From NCBI GenBank assembly GCA_965659675.1, contig CBFHWY010000072.1:1-13149 (forward strand): a stretch of 13,149 nt of DNA. Reading direction: 5' to 3'. The notes under the pieces are model-generated. The model had not been told where the DNA came from and made no database searches. It was given only the letters and a program-made list of their open reading frames with translations. The position numbers and the translations under genes were made by a program. Shown here in pieces: positions 1-6,293 of this stretch; position 1 is the stretch's first letter; each line of letters starts with the position of its first letter. Source of the DNA: CBFHWY01 sp965659675 (lineage in GTDB: Bacteria; Bacteroidota; Bacteroidia; Flavobacteriales_G; Salibacteraceae).

Positions 1-1720
1 TCTCGAAGTCATTGGAGCCCGATTTCCTTGGACTTTCGGATTTCTTCGGACCTTCGGACTTTTTTGAGGGGCCCGTGGCACCTTCACCTTCAAAAGCCCG
101 GAAGTTCTCCGCCTTGTGATATCTGAGGAACTCATCGATCTCTCCGATATGTTCTTTGATCTTTCCATCCCTGAACTCAAAGGTTCGATCAGTAAGGCCT
201 TGCAGGAATTGTCTGTCGTGAGAAACCAGGATCAGAGTGCCGTCATATTGTCTGAGTGCATTTTTGAGGATCTCCTTAGCACTCATGTCGAGGTGGTTGG
301 TGGGCTCATCGAGGATCAAGAGATTATTCTCTTTCAGCAGAAGTCGAGCCAAGGCCAAACGAGATTTTTCTCCCCCAGAGAGGACCTTCACCTTCTTGTC
401 AATATCATCTTCCTTAAAAAGAAATGAGCCTAAAAGTCCTCTGATCCGATTGATCTTAGCCCATTCTCCAGTCGCTTCTTTTTCAATCACTTCAAAGACA
501 CTAAGATTCTGATCGAGGTTGTGTTCCTGGATCTGCGCGTAGTATCCGATCCGCACTGCATCACCGATCTTTAATTCTCCGTCAAAATTCTCTTCACCAA
601 CGATCATCTTGACCAGGGTAGATTTACCCATACCGTTCTTTCCCACAAAAGCCAGGCGCTGACCACGCAATGCTTTAAAGTCGAGGTTTTTTAGTACCTC
701 TTTTTCATCGTATGACTTTGAGAGGTCTTTTGCTTCAATCACAAGCTTAGGGGATCGGGGAGCAGGGGGGAAGCTAAATCGAATGGTATTCTCATCCATT
801 TCATCAAACTCGATGCGGTCGATCTTGTCGAGCTGTTTGATCTTACTTTGGACTTGTTTTGCTTTTGTGTTCTTTGCCCTAAAACGCTCAATGAAGCGTT
901 CTTGCTGCTTGATGTATTTCTGCTGATTCTTAAATGCCGACTCCTGCTGTTCTATGCGTTCTTCGCGAAGTTGAGTGAACTTGGTGTAGGGAACCTTATA
1001 GTCGTATAGTTTTCCGTGGACGATCTCGATCGTTCTACTTGTGACCTGGTCCAGAAACATTCTATCGTGAGAGATCAGTACAAGGGCACCTTCGTAATTC
1101 CTGAAATATTCCTCCAACCAAATGATACTCTCAATATCGAGGTGATTGGTGGGCTCATCGAGCAATAAGACCTCTGGTCGGCGTAATATGAGTTTGGCCA
1201 GCTCTACACGCATTTGCCACCCACCGCTGTATTCATGGATCTGTCGATCGAAGTCGCTACGTTTGAAGCCCAAGCCCTGTAATACCTTTTCTACTTCGCC
1301 TTCGGTTTTTTCTTCGTCGAATAAGTTTAGCTTCTCAAGCAGATGATTGAGATGTTCGATCAGTTGCATGTATGATTCCGACTCATAATCTTCGCGAGTT
1401 GTCAAAGCCTCATTGATCGAGTCGATCTCCTTTTTCATCTCATTGAGATGAGCAAAAGCCTGCAGGGTCTCTTCCATAATGGTTCGACCCTTCTCAAATT
1501 TCATTTCCTGAGGCAAATAGGCAACCTCAACATCTTTTGGTACGTCCACATTGCCCTCCATGGGCTTCACAATACCACTGATGATCTTGAGAATGGTTGA
1601 TTTACCAACGCCGTTCTTTCCAACCAATCCAATGCGATCTTTCTTGTTGATCACAAAGGAAATGTTGCGGAAAAGAAAGCTTCCACCGTAGTTAACACCT
1701 ATGTTAGATATTCCCAGCAT
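1..1720 (-). CDS. ABC-F family ATP-binding cassette protein (3' end cut by window edge)
   Basis: Cytoplasmic duplicated ATPase of the ABC-F family; members bind the ribosomal E site and act in translation, ribosome rescue or antibiotic protection. It has no membrane segments. I translated 573 open codons from the ATG at 1720 to the left edge, so the C-terminus is missing. First nucleotide-binding domain: Walker A GKNGVGKST (34-42), Q-loop YLPQE (68-72), signature SGGWQ (165-169), Walker B LLLDEPTNHLD with catalytic E189, switch H218. An arm-like helical insert lies between Q-loop and signature. The linker (about 239-320) contains the ERFRAKNTKAKQVQSK hallmark of ABC-F. Second domain: Walker A GKNGMGKST (360-368), signature LSGGEKS (447-453), D471/E472, H-switch in VSHDRQ. 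All catalytic residues are present. The visible C-terminus is a Lys/Ser/Pro repeat. The start is the first ATG before the usual LxxxNI-x-YGG opening. The subfamily is uncertain; it looks like the housekeeping YheS/YdiF type rather than a resistance protein. Confidence 0.93.
   Translation of the reverse strand, partial: MLGISNIGVNYGGSFLFRNISFVINKKDRIGLVGKNGVGKSTILKIISGIVKPMEGNVDVPKDVEVAYLPQEMKFEKGRTIMEETLQAFAHLNEMKKEIDSINEALTTREDYESESYMQLIEHLNHLLEKLNLFDEEKTEGEVEKVLQGLGFKRSDFDRQIHEYSGGWQMRVELAKLILRRPEVLLLDEPTNHLDIESIIWLEEYFRNYEGALVLISHDRMFLDQVTSRTIEIVHGKLYDYKVPYTKFTQLREERIEQQESAFKNQQKYIKQQERFIERFRAKNTKAKQVQSKIKQLDKIDRIEFDEMDENTIRFSFPPAPRSPKLVIEAKDLSKSYDEKEVLKNLDFKALRGQRLAFVGKNGMGKSTLVKMIVGEENFDGELKIGDAVRIGYYAQIQEHNLDQNLSVFEVIEKEATGEWAKINRIRGLLGSFLFKEDDIDKKVKVLSGGEKSRLALARLLLKENNLLILDEPTNHLDMSAKEILKNALRQYDGTLILVSHDRQFLQGLTDRTFEFRDGKIKEHIGEIDEFLRYHKAENFRAFEGEGATGPSKKSEGPKKSESPRKSGSNDFE
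8..61 (-). repeat. Three imperfect 18-bp tandem units in the ABC-F tail
   Basis: Read on the minus strand, three consecutive 18-base units encode KSEGPK, KSESPR and KSGSND (residues 554-571). The first two are close copies; the third is degenerate. On the plus strand it appears as repeated TTCGGA. It lies in the low-complexity, positively charged C-terminal extension typical of ABC-F proteins and may vary in copy number by slippage. Confidence 0.6.
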
Positions 1721-1764
1721 TAAGCGCCGAAGATAATTAATGTAGATATGCCCCGAATTGCCAT

Positions 1765-1772
1765 TATTTTTG
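1765..1772 (+). promoter_or_regulatory. Candidate Bacteroidota -7 box for the endonuclease gene
   Basis: TATTTTTG matches the Bacteroidota -7 consensus TAnnTTTG exactly. It ends four bases before the ATG at 1777, so a start of transcription 5-7 bases downstream would fall on or next to the start codon, giving a leaderless or nearly leaderless message. I see no good -33 TTTG at the expected distance, and the tract is AT-rich, so a chance match is possible. Confidence 0.35.
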
Positions 1773-1776
1773 TGGA

Positions 1777-3348
1777 ATGAAAAGTCTTTTCACTACGCTC
1801 TTTTTAATTACTCTGTTTCAACTCAAGGCTCAGGTGGTCATCGATAATTACCTCGGCGATTTTAACTTGAGTGAGAATCAAACTTCCAGTACTTATTTGG
1901 TGGTCGAAAACCAGAAGGATGAAGCCATTACTTGTCATTTGCGCATTCCCCCGGTTTATGGATCCTACTTTCCATACAACAGTCCTGTATTGAGCTTGAG
2001 TATTCCCGCACAGTCAGCTGACTCATTTCAGATAGATATGCTTTCAAGTCACAACCTTGATTTTGACTCATACCTATTTGTAGAAGTGAACGATGAATAT
2101 GCCGTTCCCGTTGAGGTAAATGCTCAACTTCGATATAGCAACAACTATTATTCATCCACCTTTAATAAGCGGGAAGAGGCGCTTAAGCAGAGTTTAAAGA
2201 CCTTGATCAGTGGACATAGCTCACTCGGATATAACTCAGCCAGAGACGCCATGTTCATGAATATCGATAACAAAAGGAACAATGGTCAGGGGGCCACACA
2301 AAACACGCTCGAATGCCCTTATACTGGCAGGCAAGCCATTGCTTACAGTAACCGGCAGGATGCTCAAAACAACTATAGTTTTAATACGGAACACACTTAT
2401 CCTCAGGGGCTGTTCAGTCGCAATGAACCGATGAAATCAGATATGTTTCATCTGTACCCTACAGATCAAAACTCAAACAGTCAACGCGGAAACCTGGCTT
2501 TTGGGGTGGTAAGCAGTGCCAGTTGGTCAGAAGGTGGAAGCAAAAAAGGCAATGGTGTTTTCGAGCCAAGGGATGCGCACAAAGGAGCAGCAGCAAGGTC
2601 TATGATGTATTTTGTTACCAGATATCTGGACTATAGCAACTTTTTTAGAGGTCAGGAAACGATCCTGCGACAATGGAATAGCAACTTTCCTCCATCACAG
2701 GCTGAGCAGCGCAGAAATGACGATATTGAAAGTTATCAGGGAAATAGAAATCCCTTTATCGATTATCCTCAGTTTGCCGATAGGATCGCAAGCTTCACCA
2801 CTAATTCGGTGAACCCAGACCTGGTTTCCTATGATTTTTATCCTGAGCGAATTCAGGTAGACACTATTGACGATCGAGATAGCCTACTCGTTTATCTGTA
2901 CAATTCAGGGGACACGCTTATAGAGTTGAGTAATATTCTTTTCACTTCTGTTAATGGAGAGTGGGAGCTTAGTTCAAACAAAACACAGGTTTCTCCTAAA
3001 GAATATGCGGAGCTCATCATCAGACCATTGAGCAATGGTTATTCGGAGGATTCAATTCTCGTGAATACGAGTCCGGTGGAAAACCCGCAGACCTACATCA
3101 GCTTGAGGGCTTTCGTGAAGTCAGATCCGAATGCTATTCAGAAGGATCTGATGAATATCGCAAAGATCTTCTATGATGGAGATAAACTGGTTTATCCGGA
3201 TCCACTGGAACCCCGCAGGATCTTAGATCTGAAAGGAAAAGAGATCAACACCTCTTTTTCAAATATCAGAAACCTTGCTTCAGGGCTGTATGTGGCAGAA
3301 TTTAATGCGAATAAGCAGATCCTGAGATATCGCTTTGTAAAACCTTAA
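1777..3348 (+). CDS. Secreted endonuclease I family nuclease with flanking beta domains and sorting-type C-terminus
   Basis: Predicted extracellular non-specific DNA/RNA endonuclease of the EndA/NucM/Vvn (endonuclease I) family, probably used to digest external nucleic acid. A signal peptide spans about residues 1-19 (KSLFTTLFLITLF core, cleavage after KAQ). Residues about 22-120 look like a beta-sandwich domain. The nuclease domain is about 130-340, with the His-Me finger motif EHTYP (205-209, general base H206), SDMFHLYPTD (H225), NSQRGN with the likely metal Asn, FEPRDAHKG (262-269) and GNRNPFIDYPQFADRI (322-337). About 345-445 is a second Ig-like domain. The last 60 residues (ILDLKGKEI, NLASGLYVAEF, RFVKP) resemble a short type A T9SS sorting domain. 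The family core is intact. The beta domain before the nuclease is less usual. The gene is monocistronic and divergent from the ABC-F gene, with only 56 bases between starts. The start was chosen because it gives a clean signal peptide. Confidence 0.9.
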   Translation: MKSLFTTLFLITLFQLKAQVVIDNYLGDFNLSENQTSSTYLVVENQKDEAITCHLRIPPVYGSYFPYNSPVLSLSIPAQSADSFQIDMLSSHNLDFDSYLFVEVNDEYAVPVEVNAQLRYSNNYYSSTFNKREEALKQSLKTLISGHSSLGYNSARDAMFMNIDNKRNNGQGATQNTLECPYTGRQAIAYSNRQDAQNNYSFNTEHTYPQGLFSRNEPMKSDMFHLYPTDQNSNSQRGNLAFGVVSSASWSEGGSKKGNGVFEPRDAHKGAAARSMMYFVTRYLDYSNFFRGQETILRQWNSNFPPSQAEQRRNDDIESYQGNRNPFIDYPQFADRIASFTTNSVNPDLVSYDFYPERIQVDTIDDRDSLLVYLYNSGDTLIELSNILFTSVNGEWELSSNKTQVSPKEYAELIIRPLSNGYSEDSILVNTSPVENPQTYISLRAFVKSDPNAIQKDLMNIAKIFYDGDKLVYPDPLEPRRILDLKGKEINTSFSNIRNLASGLYVAEFNANKQILRYRFVKP

Positions 3349-4019
3349 TTGCGTCGCTCAAAGTAGAGCAGCTCTCTGTGCATGCTAAAAAGCTCCATGT
3401 ACTCTGAATAGAGGATCATGCGCTCATCATCTAGTCCGACCAAGAAGAAGGTCTCGTCATCGATGATCATCACCTTGCGGTTGTTGTTGCTGATGGTTCC
3501 ATCGTACAGTGCCCAGGATAAGGTATCAGACCAAAAGAAGTATGGGTCTACATTTTGGTTTGCGTCTATACTGAGTTCCGTATCCTGAAAATGTAAAACT
3601 TCATCGTGAGCACTGATGGCATAAGGCTCATAGTCGTACACATTATTGAGCTCCTCAAAAATGAACTCGCCAATCTCTTCAACCTTATATAAGCGCCACT
3701 TTCCCAGAATATCATCTGAGCCCGGATTCACAACGACAACACTTTCTTCAAGGCTTTCGCTGCCATCTTCGTTGAAGAGCTTTAAGCGGAGCGTGAAGGT
3801 ACCTGGCCGATCAAATCTCACTGAATAATAGGGTAGATCCTGATCCTCAAAAAAGACACCAGGACAGGTCAGTTCAAGTTCTTCATAGTTCTTCGAGCAA
3901 TTCCTGATCAGCAATTCTTCTCCAAGTCCGATGCGTTCTTCAAACTCAAGACAAGGTTCAGCAGGATCATTGCATGCAGCAAGGCAAACACTCAGCGCTA
4001 TGATCAACCCCCATCTCAT
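3345..4019 (-). CDS. Lipoprotein with PKD-like and lipocalin-like regions (downstream paralogue)
   Basis: Predicted membrane-anchored lipoprotein of 224 residues, function unknown. The signal peptide ends in lipobox LAAC with the lipidated Cys at 16. The mature start CNDPAEPC is followed by an Ig/PKD-like beta region to about residue 98 (FDRPGTFTLRLKLFNEDG), then a region opening DDILGKWRLYKVEE that resembles the start of lipocalin-like domains in Bacteroidota lipoproteins. It is a divergent paralogue of the gene just upstream: same lipobox position, same CN(D/E)P..PC motif, same G.E..L...CS and GxWxL landmarks. Its ATG overlaps the upstream stop as ATGA (4016-4019), suggesting translational coupling. 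Its stop overlaps the stop of the convergent nuclease gene within TTAA (3345-3348). Confidence 0.75.
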   Translation of the reverse strand: MRWGLIIALSVCLAACNDPAEPCLEFEERIGLGEELLIRNCSKNYEELELTCPGVFFEDQDLPYYSVRFDRPGTFTLRLKLFNEDGSESLEESVVVVNPGSDDILGKWRLYKVEEIGEFIFEELNNVYDYEPYAISAHDEVLHFQDTELSIDANQNVDPYFFWSDTLSWALYDGTISNNNRKVMIIDDETFFLVGLDDERMILYSEYMELFSMHRELLYFERRN

Positions 4020-4666
4020 AATTTCGACATATAAATTAAGAATGGATCTCCACCATAACCGGCATCCAATACCATGCTATCCTCACTGAAGTAGGCAATA
4101 TTTGTAAGTAAGCTGCCAACGGAAAGTTCCCCATCTTCTTCAAAATAGGAGTAATTCTCTGCTCCAAAGCACAACAGACAAAAGCTGAAATCCGGATCAG
4201 GGACAATACTGGTATCACCGATATTCCAGCTCGCTTCAACTTCGTAGGTGTCTTCCAGAATACTCTCAAATGGGTTTGCCGCAGCTATACCCGGATAGCT
4301 TGTAAATGCCCTATCCTCGTATCTCCAGAGCTTCCATTCGCCTTGAATGCTCTCTTTTGTGGGAGCTGTGACCTCAACAGTTAAGGTCATTCTTCTGGAT
4401 TTTTCATTTTTGATAAAATCGACTTCAATGAAATAGCGTCCCGCTTTTTGGTAGGTATGACTGGCCTCAGCATTCACTGTTTGCCAATTCGTTCTTCCAT
4501 CAGTCTTGTTCCACTCCACGCGGGTTTGATCTGATTCGGAACAGTCGATCAATCTCATTTCAGAGCCAATAAAGGCATTTTCTACTTCAAGCGAGGCGCA
4601 GGGAATAGGTGGCTCATTGCAAGCTGCCAGGAAAAAGCTGAAAAGAATGAGGTATCTCAAAGTCAT
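4016..4666 (-). CDS. Lipoprotein with PKD-like and lipocalin-like regions (upstream paralogue)
   Basis: Predicted lipoprotein of 216 residues, function unknown. I place the start at the ATG at 4666, not at the longer open start at 4723, because it gives a compact signal peptide (TLRYLILFSFFLAAC) with lipobox LAAC and Cys at 16. The longer start would run into the divergent DUF2797 gene and bury the signal. A mature N-terminus CNEPPIPC is followed by a PKD-like region (HTYQKAGRYFIEVDF) and, after about residue 108, SIQGEWKLWRYED, the lipocalin-like opening. The C-terminal half has a CLLC pair absent from its neighbour. It is first gene of a two-gene operon with its paralogue; both probably localise to the outer or inner membrane. 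Sequence similarity between the two is low outside the landmarks, so the duplication is old. Confidence 0.75.
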   Translation of the reverse strand: MTLRYLILFSFFLAACNEPPIPCASLEVENAFIGSEMRLIDCSESDQTRVEWNKTDGRTNWQTVNAEASHTYQKAGRYFIEVDFIKNEKSRRMTLTVEVTAPTKESIQGEWKLWRYEDRAFTSYPGIAAANPFESILEDTYEVEASWNIGDTSIVPDPDFSFCLLCFGAENYSYFEEDGELSVGSLLTNIAYFSEDSMVLDAGYGGDPFLIYMSKL

Positions 4667-4669
4667 ATA

Positions 4670-4701
4670 TTGGCTTCTGCGAAAATAAAGGACAATCTTT
4701 G
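4670..4701 (+). promoter_or_regulatory. Candidate promoter for the DUF2797 gene
   Basis: AATCTTTG at 4694-4701 matches five of the six fixed bases of TAnnTTTG, and TTGG at 4670-4673 lies about 20 bases upstream, a plausible -33 position. Transcription would begin near 4706-4709, just after the ATG at 4704, which favours the ATG at 4722 as the real start. The same short interval must also serve the divergent lipoprotein operon; CGAAAATA (4680-4687), reading TATTTTCG on the minus strand, is a weaker -7 candidate for it. Confidence 0.35.
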
Positions 4702-4721
4702 CAATGAAACAAAATATTGGC

Positions 4722-5537
4722 ATGGAATTATTCGGTAACCTCAGAAAGATGCGAACGGAGCTAAAAGAGCCCGTTGAATATCAATTAAGGGTCTTTGATA
4801 AGCTAAAAGAGAAGGATGCGATCAATTTGACTGAGTTGGTAGGGACCAATATTCAGATAAAGTTCACTGGCAATATTCACTGTGTCGTTACGGGCGAGAA
4901 GATCAAGAAAGTATATGGTGAGGGGATGTCCTACAAGGCATTCATGGAATCGCCGCAAGCCTCAGAAAGTATTATTCGTCCCGAATTGAGTCAGGCCCAT
5001 CTGGGTATAGGCTTACGTGACCTCGATTGGGAGATCGAACATCATGTGAAGCCGCATGTCGTTTACCTTGCCCGAACCGCGGGAACCAAGGTTGGTGTGA
5101 CCCGTCAAGTTCAGAAATATCACCGATGGATGGATCAGGGAGCGGTTGAAGCTTTGGTCTTTGCAGAAACGCCTTATCGTCAGGCTGCGGGAATCATTGA
5201 GGTGGCACTGAAGAAGAAGATCTCCGATAAGACCAGCTGGCAGAAGATGCTTACCAATACCATTAGCGATAACAAAGATCTTCGAGACCTGGCCTCAGAA
5301 CTTAAAAAGCATGTTCCTGCAGATCATCGGGAGTTTCTTGTAAAAGAAGGTGAACTGGTGAAGATCAAGTTTCCGGTGCTGGAATACCCAAAGAAGGTCA
5401 GCTCATTGAAACTCGACAAAAGTCCTGAGATAGAAGGAAAGCTCATGGGCATCAAAGGCCAATATCTGATCTTCGAAGGTGGAAAGGTCTTTAACGTTCG
5501 CAGCCATAGTGGTTACGAGGTGGAGATTAGGGCTTAG
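4722..5537 (+). CDS. DUF2797 family protein, cysteine-poor variant
   Basis: Cytoplasmic protein of 271 residues recognised as DUF2797 by its core: HVVYLARTAGTKVGVTR (112-128), RWMDQGAVEA (135-144), AAGIIEVALK (155-164), DKTSWQKML (169-177), and the C-terminal GIKGQYLIFEGG with FNVRSHSGYEV. Function unknown. I chose the ATG at 4722 over 4704 because flavobacterial relatives, as I remember them, open with M-x-Y-x-G-x-L-x-KM, matching MELFGNLRKM, and because the likely promoter leaves 4704 outside the message. Against this, AAAGGA at 4687-4692 is a possible ribosome site for 4704. Relatives carry a CxxC...CxxC knuckle; here the positions read C54-x-x-T57 and S70-x-x-A73, so it cannot bind zinc in that way. 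The gene is monocistronic, and its stop overlaps the convergent gene's stop by four bases. Confidence 0.85.
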   Translation: MELFGNLRKMRTELKEPVEYQLRVFDKLKEKDAINLTELVGTNIQIKFTGNIHCVVTGEKIKKVYGEGMSYKAFMESPQASESIIRPELSQAHLGIGLRDLDWEIEHHVKPHVVYLARTAGTKVGVTRQVQKYHRWMDQGAVEALVFAETPYRQAAGIIEVALKKKISDKTSWQKMLTNTISDNKDLRDLASELKKHVPADHREFLVKEGELVKIKFPVLEYPKKVSSLKLDKSPEIEGKLMGIKGQYLIFEGGKVFNVRSHSGYEVEIRA

Positions 5538-6130
5538 TCTTCCTTGGGTCGATACAGAATGATCACCTGAACGAAGATCGCCATGATGATCATAAAAATG
5601 ATCTCGATCTGAGTGAAAAACTCGATGGATTCCATCGTCTTATTGCTTTGTATCATTTTCCTTCGACCCTCTGAAAGCTGAACCTTTGAAAGATCATAAA
5701 GACTGAGAACAATAGCTTCGATCCTTTCAAAGATTTGTGCATTGTTTTCAAAGCCAGACTCAGAAATACTTGCCTCAAGTTCCTCGAGTTTGTCAAGGTC
5801 TCTTTTTAATCCAGTAAAAACTTCTCGTTCATTTGGAGCTAGTTGTGTTTGTTCGTAGCGTCTTATGAATTCGTCGATCTTTTGATTGTTTTCTTCATTC
5901 TTTGAACTGTAGAAAGCTGAGTCGGAAGTGGCTAAAGCAATCTCTTTTTCCTGAATCAACAATGTGATCTCAAAAATGATATCACTGGCTACAACCCGGT
6001 CTTCGTAAATTGAGGTCACCGATTCTTTGAGCTGTCCAAAGTTATTTCGGTCTATGAGGTTGGTTGTAAGAACAATAGTGATGATGAGAAGAATTCCCGC
6101 GATCCATTTAATCTTGCTGAATAGTGTCAT
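5534..6130 (-). CDS. Stand-alone four-helix-bundle (4HB_MCP-like) membrane sensor protein
   Basis: 198-residue inner-membrane protein. One TM segment at about 8-26 (IKWIAGILLIITIVLTTNL), a long helical periplasmic region (about 27-172, rich in Glu/Lys/Arg, coiled-coil-like), a second TM segment at about 174-193 and a seven-residue cytoplasmic tail. This is the layout of the MCP-type four-helix-bundle ligand-binding domain, but there is no HAMP, methyl-accepting, kinase or cyclase domain after TM2. Any signal must pass to a partner or within the membrane. I chose the ATG at 6130 because the extra 44 residues from the ATG at 6262 are not membrane-like and precede an otherwise N-terminal TM helix. 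It is the last of a minus-strand set, 163 bases after the seven-helix protein, and probably has its own promoter. The family call is moderate; the topology is secure. Confidence 0.7.
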   Translation of the reverse strand: MTLFSKIKWIAGILLIITIVLTTNLIDRNNFGQLKESVTSIYEDRVVASDIIFEITLLIQEKEIALATSDSAFYSSKNEENNQKIDEFIRRYEQTQLAPNEREVFTGLKRDLDKLEELEASISESGFENNAQIFERIEAIVLSLYDLSKVQLSEGRRKMIQSNKTMESIEFFTQIEIIFMIIMAIFVQVIILYRPKED

Positions 6131-6210
6131 TTTTGAGTTCTTCTTTAGTTGATTAGATGGATCAAAAGATACGAAATATTGAAGCGCTCTATCTTTTGGG
6201 ACAATTTGGA

Positions 6211-6218
6211 CAAAACTA
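6211..6218 (-). promoter_or_regulatory. Candidate -7 box for the four-helix-bundle gene
   Basis: The minus strand reads TAGTTTTG, an exact TAnnTTTG match, in the 163-base gap upstream of the gene starting at 6130. It would give a leader of about 75 bases. The nearest TTTG upstream (6250-6253 on the plus strand as CAAA) is about 31 bases away, too far for a normal -33 element. A near match, TATCTTTTG (6163-6171), lies closer to the gene. Confidence 0.3.
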
Positions 6219-6293
6219 AAAATAGAAATAAGCGGCTGCACTCTTGAAGCAAAGCTGTCCAAGGAACTTTGGCTCCGGCCCGATTGAAGACTA

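Noticed and set aside
116..427. Plus-strand open frames across the ABC-F gene (also 237-512 and 1146-1346)
   Set aside because: They are shadows of the minus-strand ABC-F coding sequence, whose Walker and signature motifs fix the real frame.
4667..4723. N-terminal extension of the upstream lipoprotein from the ATG at 4723
   Set aside because: It would precede and disrupt a perfect lipoprotein signal peptide and overlap the divergent gene.
6131..6262. 44-residue N-terminal extension of the four-helix-bundle protein
   Set aside because: No family resemblance, it places the first TM helix internally, and a promoter candidate lies inside it.
6237..6276. CCAAGG...CTTTGG inverted repeat as terminator or operator
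   Set aside because: The stem is only four to five pairs with no U-tract and no match to a known site.
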